A stretch of 5,160 nucleotides of DNA from Candidatus Altimarinota bacterium (lineage in GTDB: Bacteria > Patescibacteriota > Gracilibacteria > RBG-16-42-10). Of the stretch, positions 1 through 5,160 are shown piece by piece; the stretch's first letter is position 1, and every line of letters begins with the position of its first letter. The notes beneath the pieces were generated by a model. It was given only the letters and a program-made list of their open reading frames with translations, did not search any database and was not told the origin of the DNA. Location of the stretch: NCBI GenBank assembly GCA_017984655.1, contig JAGNZB010000080.1, forward strand, positions 1-5,160, written 5' to 3'. The position numbers and the translations under genes were made by a program.

Positions 1-1
1 T

Positions 2-436
2 TGTATAGTAATGCGCTATACATTCAGTTGGGTGGCTGATGTTGCTGGTTTCCTCAAGGAAGCTCAGCGGACTTTGAAGAAGGGCGGTAAAATGATTGTC
101 ACTTTTGCCAAACCCGAGCCCGTCATTGCTAGTCATTCTAGCAATGCGCGTTATCGTTGGCGCGGCCAGGATATTCCTGCTGGTGAGACCCGACCTCTGT
201 TGGAGGGAGAGCCATATGAAGTGGTGTTTTCTAAGGCTTATAAAGATCCTACTCAGGGAGATTTGCCTGGTGCTAGAATGTGGGTTTATTTTCATTCACT
301 GGAAGAAGTGACTCGTGTGGCTGCTGCTGCCGGATTGGTAGTCAGGTATGGTGATTGGAAAACTTTTGTTGATGTGCCACAAGATTCGCCTTGTGCGCAT
401 GTTGCAGAACCTTTTCTGATCCTGCATCGCGTCTAA
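2..436 (+). CDS. Class I SAM-dependent methyltransferase, C-terminal part (5' end outside the window)
   Basis: The frame is open back to the first base, reading C-I-V before the first ATG (base 11), so that ATG is almost certainly internal and the gene begins upstream. The 144 visible residues start at what looks like strand beta4 of a Rossmann-like methyltransferase fold (CIVMRYTFSWV). Helix LKEAQRTLKKGGK and strand MIVTF follow, matching the common 'l.e..R.LkpGG.liv' stretch of the Methyltransferase_11/25 type. Further on, SLEEVTRVAAAAGLVV resembles the late helix and strand seen in these enzymes ('ee....l..aGf.v'). The SAM-binding glycine motif would be in the missing N-terminal part. The substrate cannot be told: small molecules, quinone precursors, sugars and proteins are all possible. 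The gene ends in TAA just before a hairpin terminator and converges with the next gene. The fold call is fairly secure; any narrower role is not. Confidence 0.75.
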   Translation, partial: CIVMRYTFSWVADVAGFLKEAQRTLKKGGKMIVTFAKPEPVIASHSSNARYRWRGQDIPAGETRPLLEGEPYEVVFSKAYKDPTQGDLPGARMWVYFHSLEEVTRVAAAAGLVVRYGDWKTFVDVPQDSPCAHVAEPFLILHRV

Positions 437-440
437 TTTC

Positions 441-474
441 AAAAAGTCCCCAATCAGGATGATGGAGACTTTTT
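441..474. terminator. Bidirectional intrinsic terminator between convergent genes
   Basis: AAAAAGTCCCC (441-451) pairs with GGAGACTTTTT (464-474) in an 11-base-pair stem with one mismatch and a 12-base loop. The arms carry an A-tract on the left and a T-tract on the right, so transcripts from either strand end in a hairpin followed by U residues. It starts 5 bases after the methyltransferase stop and lies 22 bases beyond the stop of the minus-strand gene at 496, where a shared terminator is expected. No other stem with a T-tract was found in the window. Confidence 0.75.
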
Positions 475-495
475 CTTGGACCAGCTAGGCTATTT

Positions 496-1929
496 TTAGT
501 TCGTTGCTTTGCGGCGAGTTGCGAAGAATCCGACAGCAATAGCAGCGAGAACTGCTACCCATAGTTCTGGGCCTGATTGGGTGACTTCACCCTGTGGTTG
601 GGCGGTGATGTCTTTTCCTTGCAATGTGGTAGTAGTGCTACCGCCCTTGTCATCAGTGACAGTGAGGTTGACGGTGAAGTTTCCTTCTGTGTCATAGATA
701 TGGGTAGGATTTGCTTCAGTGCTAGTCTTTCCATCACCAAAGTTCCAGAGGTAGCTGACGATACGACCGTCACTATCTGAAGCCTGGCTCTTGAAATTTA
801 CTGTCAGTGGCGCTCGTCCAGTTTGCACACTAGCTGATACTGAGGCAGTAGGGAGGATATTAGCAGCAGCTACTACTGCAGCTTTGACTTTGATTGTTGC
901 TTGAGCACGGTACTTACTAGTATTATTGAATTTATCAGTGACCTCGATATCTACTGGGTAGAGACCGGGAGCTTGGGGAGCGATGAACTCGCCACTATAG
1001 CTACCTGCTTTACCGGCTACTGGTGCCAATGTGATTGCTCTTTGATCAGCTGTCGCTTTGACACTAGTGAGTTCTGGTTCGGTGTTGACAGTGATAGTTG
1101 CTTTCTGAGTGCCCTCTACTTCAAGAGGATTGACAGTAACACTCTGAAGAATTGGTGGTGCGGTATCGACACGAACTTGTACAGGTGTAGAGCTCGTTTT
1201 CACGCCCTGACTGTTGACAACGTCGACACGCAAAGTGTGTGTGCCATCAGTCAATGAATCAGTGCTGTAGGAAAAGCGTCCGGTTGTATCTGCATTGACG
1301 GTGCCAAGGAGTTTGTCATTGTCATAGATAGAGACTTGTACATTGGGAGCGCTAGTACCTGTGAGGTCCAGCTGCGCTTTGTTGACTGTCGAGTCGTTGG
1401 TTGGTGTCAGAATTACTGGTTTTGTACTATCCGCAGTATTATTTGTAGCCCCAGTTGTGACGGTCATGGTCACTTCACCGGTAATGGCAGCGTTGGCATT
1501 GTCTTTGACTGTCACTGTTTGGTTTCCTGGAGTGAGTAGGGTCAAGGCGAGATCAAATCTCTTTTCGCCACGATCAGCTGCAGTAAATGTATATTGTGCA
1601 GGTAGGCGTGCGCGACTGTCTGTAGCATTGATTACTACTGTGCCGGTATAATCTGTTGCAGTAGCTAGGTCATTGTCTAGTGCTTTGACGGTTAGTGAGA
1701 AGGCTTTGTTGGCTTCTACACTGATATCATCAGTCTTGCCCTCGATGGAGAGGAGGAAAGAAGTAGCATTGCCGGCTGCCATGGTGGTTTGTTGAGGCAA
1801 AAAACTAAAGACGCCTGCCAAGCTCATCAAGGCGAGACCAATAGCAATAGCAGCTCGTGAACGATGTTTCCCTGCAGTATTTGCGGCTTTGATATCGATG
1901 CCAAAGAGTGGGGCTGATGTTGTGTTCAT
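496..1929 (-). CDS. Secreted, membrane-anchored surface protein with Ig-like domains and a PKD domain
   Basis: This 477-residue protein is probably displayed on the cell surface. Residues 21-25 (KHRSR) and the hydrophobic run 26-44 form a signal peptide or N-terminal anchor, with possible cleavage near AAG at 51-53; the 25-residue n-region is long. Residues about 54-158 resemble an Ig-like domain common in bacterial surface proteins (YTGTVVIN, LPAQYTFTAADRG, ITGEVTMTV). Two more beta-sandwich domains are likely at about 165-255, where SLTDGTHTLRVDVVN is typical of adhesin Ig repeats, and 257-349. Residues about 358-438 are a PKD domain, shown by YLWNFGDG (393-400) and HIYDTEGNFTVNLTVTDDKG (410-429). 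The C-terminus has SGPE (452-455), a hydrophobic helix (456-470) and basic TRRK, like a sorting or anchor tail. No enzymatic domain is seen, so adhesion, stalk or envelope scaffolding is inferred. It uses ATG with no Shine-Dalgarno; a promoter is proposed upstream. The architecture is clear; exact domain families and ligand are not. Confidence 0.85.
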   Translation of the reverse strand: MNTTSAPLFGIDIKAANTAGKHRSRAAIAIGLALMSLAGVFSFLPQQTTMAAGNATSFLLSIEGKTDDISVEANKAFSLTVKALDNDLATATDYTGTVVINATDSRARLPAQYTFTAADRGEKRFDLALTLLTPGNQTVTVKDNANAAITGEVTMTVTTGATNNTADSTKPVILTPTNDSTVNKAQLDLTGTSAPNVQVSIYDNDKLLGTVNADTTGRFSYSTDSLTDGTHTLRVDVVNSQGVKTSSTPVQVRVDTAPPILQSVTVNPLEVEGTQKATITVNTEPELTSVKATADQRAITLAPVAGKAGSYSGEFIAPQAPGLYPVDIEVTDKFNNTSKYRAQATIKVKAAVVAAANILPTASVSASVQTGRAPLTVNFKSQASDSDGRIVSYLWNFGDGKTSTEANPTHIYDTEGNFTVNLTVTDDKGGSTTTTLQGKDITAQPQGEVTQSGPELWVAVLAAIAVGFFATRRKATN

Positions 1930-1969
1930 AGAATGTTATAGTTTTGTGTGGATTTTTGAGCTTCAGATC

Positions 1970-1999
1970 ATTTTACATCATTTTGACCCACTTTGCCAA
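1970..1999 (-). promoter_or_regulatory. Candidate sigma70-type promoter for the Ig/PKD surface protein
   Basis: On the minus strand TTGGCA (1994-1999; five of six matches to TTGACA) is followed after 18 bases by TAAAAT (1970-1975; five of six matches to TATAAT). Transcription would start near base 1962 and give a leader of about 33 bases before the ATG at 1929. The 189-base gap in which it lies (1930-2118) shows no other gene and no convincing terminator for the upstream minus-strand gene, so read-through from that gene is also possible. The call rests on consensus matching only. Confidence 0.35.
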
Positions 2000-2118
2000 G
2001 CTCATACAGCCACTTTGTTTGATTCCCCCGATCCCGATCAGCAAAAACTGGTAGGCCGCAAGAACGTGGGTTTATTACTAAAGCATAATGTCTAGTTTTT
2101 GTCACTAGTTGCTGGTGA

Positions 2119-3714
2119 TCATGAAACTGAAAGCAATGCTGGTCTTCTATATCTGAGTAGCCTTTGTAGTCTTTCTTGCCAGTGGATTCTAGGGAGAGGA
2201 ATGGATTGGCTGCTGTAAAACACAAGTTCTCTTCTGTCAAAGCGGTAGAACTTGTTGGTGATTGGACAGAGCAGCGTCATCGCTAGTAATTGATCAATTG
2301 GTAGGTTAGTACTAGTTTCTGGTAGGGTGAGAGGATCTTCTGCTTTTTGGGTGACTGAGGAGAGACTTTGCGTTTTTGCTTGGCGATAGTTTCTGGATTG
2401 TTGTTGTGCTGGTGTTAAGGGCTCAAACCAATCTGCTGCTTGAGATTCTTCATAAAAATGTGGTGCATGTTGCGTGGGTAAGAATTTGCCCCATTCACCT
2501 GTTACTTTCATGTGAGCGATGATTCGAGGAACCAGATCCTCATACGCTGATTTCGTATATTGTTTGTTGAGGATACAGTAAGACTTCTGTTTGAGCATAG
2601 CTGAACCAAAACAACTATTGCTACCAAAGATCATGTAGCTGTAGAAGTTCTCACTACCGGTACAGATTGAGTTACCAAAGCCGAGTCGGCCTGACAATAT
2701 TGCAGAATTATAGCTAAGCTCTCCTTCATATACTTCACTGCGCCAGCAGTCTTTGCCACTGCTACCAATAGACCAACCGCAATCTTCCAGGTTCTCACCC
2801 AGAAAACATTGATAAGCATTTTTGCAATGGCTCAAATAATTTCCTGAACTATTTTCACAGTGAGTTACTTGAGATTTTATTGGTGCATGTCCATTGATAA
2901 ACTCCTGGCATTTCTGAAGCTGACTTTGTCTACTACTATACTTTTCCAGTGCAGCATTTTTGATGAACGCTTGATACACCTCTGCCGTCACTTTTTGATT
3001 GAAGATAGCGTATTCAGTCTGTCGTAGTCCAAAGCAACCAAAACAGTATCGACAGCCGACTAGGTCTTCACTACCAAAACAGTCTTGGCAATTACGACAG
3101 TTCTGGCAGTGCTGACAGCTGTAGCTGTTGTCACAATCAATACAGCTATAACACAGTTCACAATTAACAATACCAACACAGTCGACACAATCACGACTCT
3201 TGAGCGGATACCGTGATTTGATGCAGTAGAGACAGCTCTCACTGTCAGCCATGCCAAAGCACATATAGCAGTCTTTGACTCGAGAACATGAGTCAACATA
3301 CGGACTATTCTCACAATTAATCTGTACCAATGGTTGCATGATCACTCGATGGAGTAGTTCGTCCCATTGTGAGGCAAAGGTGCGCGAGAAATCAAAGGTC
3401 AGTCCATAGCTGGTATTGTCCACAGCGTCACTCCAAAATTCTTCAGCAGTACAAATCTGGTAGCCTAGCAGTGGGTTATAGCGAGTGATTTGTGCCTGTC
3501 CTGAAATACTACTTTTGGAGTCAAACAATGTCGTTAAGGTGACATGGCTTTGCATTTGCCGTAGTAGTTCTAGGGGGTGAATTTCTGGCAGTGGAATATC
3601 GCCGGATTTTAATAGTGGATGAAGTGTCTCGATCTTGCGGATGTGTTGTTGTTCGGCTGTAGTAATGACAAAGGGCTGTCCAGTGGTCTGACAAATCTTG
3701 TGGATATCAGTCAT
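2119..3714 (-). CDS. Cysteine-rich solenoid protein of unknown function, CPR-associated family
   Basis: This 531-residue protein has no signal peptide or membrane segment and is probably cytoplasmic. It contains 32 cysteines, 20 of them between residues 134 and 227. Order of parts: a short N-terminal module (CQTTGQPFVI from residue 8, IPLPEIH 40-46); a linker with YGLTFDFSRTF (103-113); the cysteine solenoid (134-232), closing with CFGLRQTEYAIFNQKVT (227-243); a less regular second half (286-380), closing with CFGSAMLKQKSYCILNKQYT (368-387); EWGKFLPTQHAP (407-418); and a C-terminal module (CPITNKFYRF from 483, IPLPRIH 505-511). From memory, close relatives occur in Patescibacteria as hypothetical proteins or under the name 'caib/baif family protein'; nothing here resembles a CoA-transferase. 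In relatives the end modules look like CxxC zinc ribbons; here each keeps one cysteine of the first pair and has Ile-His where a CPxC pair would lie. Metal binding, thiol redox or a structural role are all unproven. ATG start, no Shine-Dalgarno; divergent from the peptidase gene. Gene certain, function unknown. Confidence 0.85.
   Translation of the reverse strand: MTDIHKICQTTGQPFVITTAEQQHIRKIETLHPLLKSGDIPLPEIHPLELLRQMQSHVTLTTLFDSKSSISGQAQITRYNPLLGYQICTAEEFWSDAVDNTSYGLTFDFSRTFASQWDELLHRVIMQPLVQINCENSPYVDSCSRVKDCYMCFGMADSESCLYCIKSRYPLKSRDCVDCVGIVNCELCYSCIDCDNSYSCQHCQNCRNCQDCFGSEDLVGCRYCFGCFGLRQTEYAIFNQKVTAEVYQAFIKNAALEKYSSRQSQLQKCQEFINGHAPIKSQVTHCENSSGNYLSHCKNAYQCFLGENLEDCGWSIGSSGKDCWRSEVYEGELSYNSAILSGRLGFGNSICTGSENFYSYMIFGSNSCFGSAMLKQKSYCILNKQYTKSAYEDLVPRIIAHMKVTGEWGKFLPTQHAPHFYEESQAADWFEPLTPAQQQSRNYRQAKTQSLSSVTQKAEDPLTLPETSTNLPIDQLLAMTLLCPITNKFYRFDRRELVFYSSQSIPLPRIHWQERLQRLLRYRRPALLSVS
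3019..3306 (-). repeat. Coding repeat: eight 12-residue cysteine coils (36-base period)
   Basis: Residues 137-232 of the cysteine-rich protein divide into eight 12-residue units. Position 4 is Val in the first and Cys in the other seven (152, 164, 176, 188, 200, 212, 224). Position 1 is S,C,C,S,C,S,C,C; position 7 is C,M,S,C,C,S? no: in order it is C143, M155, S167, C179, C191, C203, S215, C227. Position 10 is V,S,P,I,C,C,L,L. For position 1 the residues in order are S137, C149, C161, S173, C185, S197, C209, C221. Positions 1, 4, 7 and 10 are thus mostly small or cysteine, as expected for the inward side of a solenoid. The DNA units have diverged, so this is a protein-level repeat rather than a recent tandem duplication. 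Confidence 0.75.
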
Positions 3715-3810
3715 GATGGTAGTGGATTGCTATGATAAATGGAGCATAGTTGGTTTCTTTATCTTTGAGTAGTACATTGCTACAGTGCCCATGACTTCTT
3801 GAGCTTTTTT
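3715..3810. promoter_or_regulatory. Divergent intergenic promoter region with overlapping -10-like boxes
   Basis: This gap must hold the promoters of both the cysteine-rich gene (-) and the peptidase gene (+). On the plus strand TGCTATGAT (3728-3736) looks like an extended -10 (TGnTATAAT with one mismatch); it would give a leader of roughly 68 bases before the ATG at 3811. On the minus strand TATCAT (3732-3737) overlaps it and would start transcription about 11 bases before the ATG at 3714, a nearly leaderless message. I see no good -35 at the right distance for either. A weaker plus-strand alternative is TTGGTT (3750-3755), 17 bases, TACATT (3773-3778). Confidence 0.3.
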
Positions 3811-5058
3811 ATGTACCAAAAGACTACTTTAAAAAATGGTTTGCGTGTGCTTACTGCTGAGTTGCCTCATACTGAGGTGATCACGGTGTTGGTGTTGGTT
3901 GGGACTGGGTCTCGATTTGAGACTCGTGATATCAATGGGGTTTCACATTTCTTGGAGCATCTTTTTTTCAAGGGGGCTAAGCGCTATCCAGATACTCGTG
4001 CTGTGTCTGAGGCGATTGATGGTGTTGGGGGTGAATTCAATGCTTTTACTGGCAAGGACTACACGGGGTATTATGTCCGACTGGCAAAAGAGCATGCTCA
4101 TCTGGCTTGTGATGTGCTTTCAGATATGTTGCTACATGCTACTTTCAAGGAGGAGGAGATCGAGCGCGAGCGTGGTGTGATTTTGGAAGAGATCAATATG
4201 TATGAGGACAATCCAATGTCAAAAGTAGCTGAGGTATTTGAAGAACAGATTTTTGGTGATCAACCATTGGGCTGGCCTATTGCGGGACCGAAGGATGTGA
4301 TTCGTCAGGTGACTCGTGATCAGATCATGGCTTATCGAGATCGTACGTATGTGCCAGAGAATATGGTAATAGCAATTACTGGACCGATCGATCATGCTGC
4401 TGGACTGAAGTTGGCAGAAGAGTATTTCCAGTTTACTAATGTTGGTCAGGTACCTGTGCCTGCGACTTTTGTCTTGCCTCCACAGCAAAGAAAAAATGTG
4501 TTTCATAAGAAAACTGAGCAAGCGCACTTTTGGCTAGGTACTCAAGCTTATGATCGGTATCATGAGGATCGCTATGCGCTACGAGTGCTTCGTACTATCC
4601 TCGGTGGCGGTATGAGTTCACGTTTGTTCTTGTCTGTGCGTGAGCGTCAGGGACTGTGTTATTACATCGCTGCCAACTACGATGACTATGCTGATACAGG
4701 CGCTTTTGCTGCTTATGCCGGTGTCGACCTTACTCGAGTCAACCAGGCGCTTGAGGCTACGCTCAAAGAATTTGAGGTGATTCGCAATTATCCGGTCTCA
4801 GAGGCTGAACTCCACAAAGCTAAGTCATATATCAAAGGAAAAACTGTGATGAGTCTTGAGGATTCAGAAAATGTGGCCAATATGATTGCTCATCAACAAC
4901 TCTTTTATAACCGTTTCTTTGATCTCAGTGAACAAAGAGCTGCTATCGATAGTGTGACAATTGAGCAAGTCCAAAAAGTAGCACGTGAGCTTTTGGCTCC
5001 TGAGAAATTATCATTGTCTTTGATCGGTCCATTTAAAGAAAGCGAAATTCAATTCTAA
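3811..5058 (+). CDS. M16 family zinc metallopeptidase (processing-peptidase-like, single-subunit length)
   Basis: The product has 415 residues, the usual size for an M16B-type subunit with two related domains that dimerises into a closed chamber. The inverted zinc motif HFLEH is at 46-50 (ligands His46 and His50, catalytic Glu49). The third zinc ligand is a Glu in the conserved VILEEI stretch, Glu127 or Glu126. The N-terminal TTLKNGLRVLT (5-15) and GSRFE (33-37) are family signatures. The second domain keeps GGGMSSRLF (265-273) and the Arg277/Tyr284 pair with the seven-residue spacing of the substrate-contacting Arg/Tyr pair in insulin-degrading enzyme. All catalytic residues are present, so it should be active against peptides or unfolded proteins; the natural substrate is unknown. 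No signal peptide, so probably cytoplasmic. I chose ATG 3811 because MYQKTTLKNG matches the family's usual start; an in-frame TTG at 3799 would add only four residues. No Shine-Dalgarno is visible. The stop is followed at once by a heptamer array. Confidence 0.93.
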   Translation: MYQKTTLKNGLRVLTAELPHTEVITVLVLVGTGSRFETRDINGVSHFLEHLFFKGAKRYPDTRAVSEAIDGVGGEFNAFTGKDYTGYYVRLAKEHAHLACDVLSDMLLHATFKEEEIERERGVILEEINMYEDNPMSKVAEVFEEQIFGDQPLGWPIAGPKDVIRQVTRDQIMAYRDRTYVPENMVIAITGPIDHAAGLKLAEEYFQFTNVGQVPVPATFVLPPQQRKNVFHKKTEQAHFWLGTQAYDRYHEDRYALRVLRTILGGGMSSRLFLSVRERQGLCYYIAANYDDYADTGAFAAYAGVDLTRVNQALEATLKEFEVIRNYPVSEAELHKAKSYIKGKTVMSLEDSENVANMIAHQQLFYNRFFDLSEQRAAIDSVTIEQVQKVARELLAPEKLSLSLIGPFKESEIQF

Positions 5059-5107
5059 ATTAGTAATTAGTAATTAGGAATTAGTAATTAGGAATTAGTA
5101 ATTAGGA
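5059..5107 (+). repeat. Tandem heptamer array ATTAGKA x7
   Basis: Seven perfect-length 7-base units run from the base after the peptidase stop codon: ATTAGTA, ATTAGTA, ATTAGGA, ATTAGTA, ATTAGGA, ATTAGTA, ATTAGGA. From 5066 they form three exact copies of the 14-mer ATTAGTAATTAGGA. ATTGGAG (5108-5114) may be a decayed eighth unit. Because 7 is not a multiple of 3, its TAG and TAA triplets put stops in all three plus-strand frames. Similar short AT-rich tandem repeats occur between genes in several bacterial groups, including the heptamers of filamentous cyanobacteria and Beggiatoa; their role is uncertain. There are no spacers, so it is not CRISPR. Confidence 0.95.
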
Positions 5108-5139
5108 ATTGGAGATGGATCTTTATTAACACTTTGCTT

Positions 5140-5160
5140 ATGGCTGAAAAGTACTTTGGG
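5140..5160 (+). CDS. Possible start of the next gene (truncated by the window end)
   Basis: ATG at 5140 opens a frame reading MAEKYFG to the last base. It lies 32 bases after the heptamer array on the same strand as the peptidase. An in-frame TTG at 5134 is an alternative start. There is no Shine-Dalgarno at the usual distance; GGAG at 5111-5114 is too far upstream. Seven residues are too few to name a product, and the call depends on the frame staying open beyond the window. Confidence 0.35.

Noticed and set aside
2102..2118. Stem TCACTAG/CTGGTGA just beyond the stop of the cysteine-rich gene
   Set aside because: It has no T-tract on either strand, and on the minus-strand transcript the central pair is an A-C mismatch, so it is not a convincing terminator.
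2119..2121. TGA recoded as glycine (code 25), as in some CPR lineages
   Set aside because: Reading through would add only nine residues before a TAG, and no gene in the window contains an in-frame TGA. A normal stop is the simpler reading.
1968..2240. A 90-residue open frame on the minus strand overlapping the end of the cysteine-rich gene
   Set aside because: It overlaps the true gene by over 120 bases in another frame, has no recognisable domain, and its composition looks random. It also does not restore a better C-terminus for the cysteine-rich protein, so a frameshift is not supported.
3019..3306. Ferredoxin, zinc-finger or metallothionein identity for the cysteine run
   Set aside because: Classic ferredoxin CxxCxxCxxxCP and zinc-finger C2H2/C4 spacings do not fit a run phased at 3 and 12 residues over 94 positions, and metallothioneins are short. 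Metal binding itself remains possible.
3060..3314. An 84-residue Val/Thr/Ala-rich minus-strand frame within the cysteine region
   Set aside because: It is the out-of-frame reading of the cysteine codons: shifting the repeated TGT/TGC pattern gives V, T and A runs. The in-frame cysteine phase explains it fully.
2119..3714. CaiB/BaiF CoA-transferase identity for the cysteine-rich protein
   Set aside because: The name is attached to some relatives in deposited genomes as I recall, but the sequence is a cysteine solenoid with no similarity I can see to the CoA-transferase fold or its catalytic region.
5059..5107. CRISPR array
   Set aside because: The 7-base units are contiguous with no spacers, far below CRISPR repeat length.
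5140..5160. Naming the downstream gene from MAEKYFG
   Set aside because: Seven residues fit the N-termini of many unrelated proteins, so no identity is claimed.

Overview
The window holds three complete protein genes and two genes cut by its ends. It looks like bacterial chromosome from the Candidate Phyla Radiation (Patescibacteria) or a close relative. This rests on gene content only. The cysteine-rich 531-residue protein belongs to a family I know almost only from such genomes, and the signal-anchored Ig/PKD protein and the AT-rich heptamer repeat after a gene also fit. No rRNA or other phylogenetic marker is present. The code is standard: TAA and TGA both serve as stops. No start codon has a convincing Shine-Dalgarno sequence.

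Layout. Bases 2-436 (+) are the 3' part of a class I SAM-dependent methyltransferase. A bidirectional hairpin terminator (441-474) separates it from the convergent gene at 496-1929 (-), a secreted, membrane-anchored protein with several Ig-like domains, one PKD domain and a C-terminal SGPE/transmembrane/RRK tail. A 189-base gap with a plausible promoter (1970-1999) leads back to 2119-3714 (-), the cysteine-rich protein. A short divergent promoter region (3715-3810) follows. The M16 zinc peptidase gene at 3811-5058 (+) ends directly in a tandem ATTAGKA heptamer array (5059-5107). An ATG at 5140 may start the next gene.

The most interesting element is the cysteine-rich protein. Between residues 134 and 227 all 20 cysteines are spaced by multiples of three. 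Seven of them (152, 164, 176, 188, 200, 212, 224) lie exactly 12 residues apart. This predicts a beta-solenoid with 12 residues per coil and cysteines stacked along its faces. The protein also repeats a CFG...N-K/Q-x-x-T...Y motif after each half of the solenoid region, and carries a similar IPLPxIH module at each end. No function is established for it that I know of.

Nothing ties the genes into one pathway. The three complete genes appear to be separate transcription units: two minus-strand genes with a gap and promoter between them, and a divergent peptidase. The surface protein acts outside the cell. The cysteine-rich protein and the peptidase lack signal peptides and are probably cytoplasmic.
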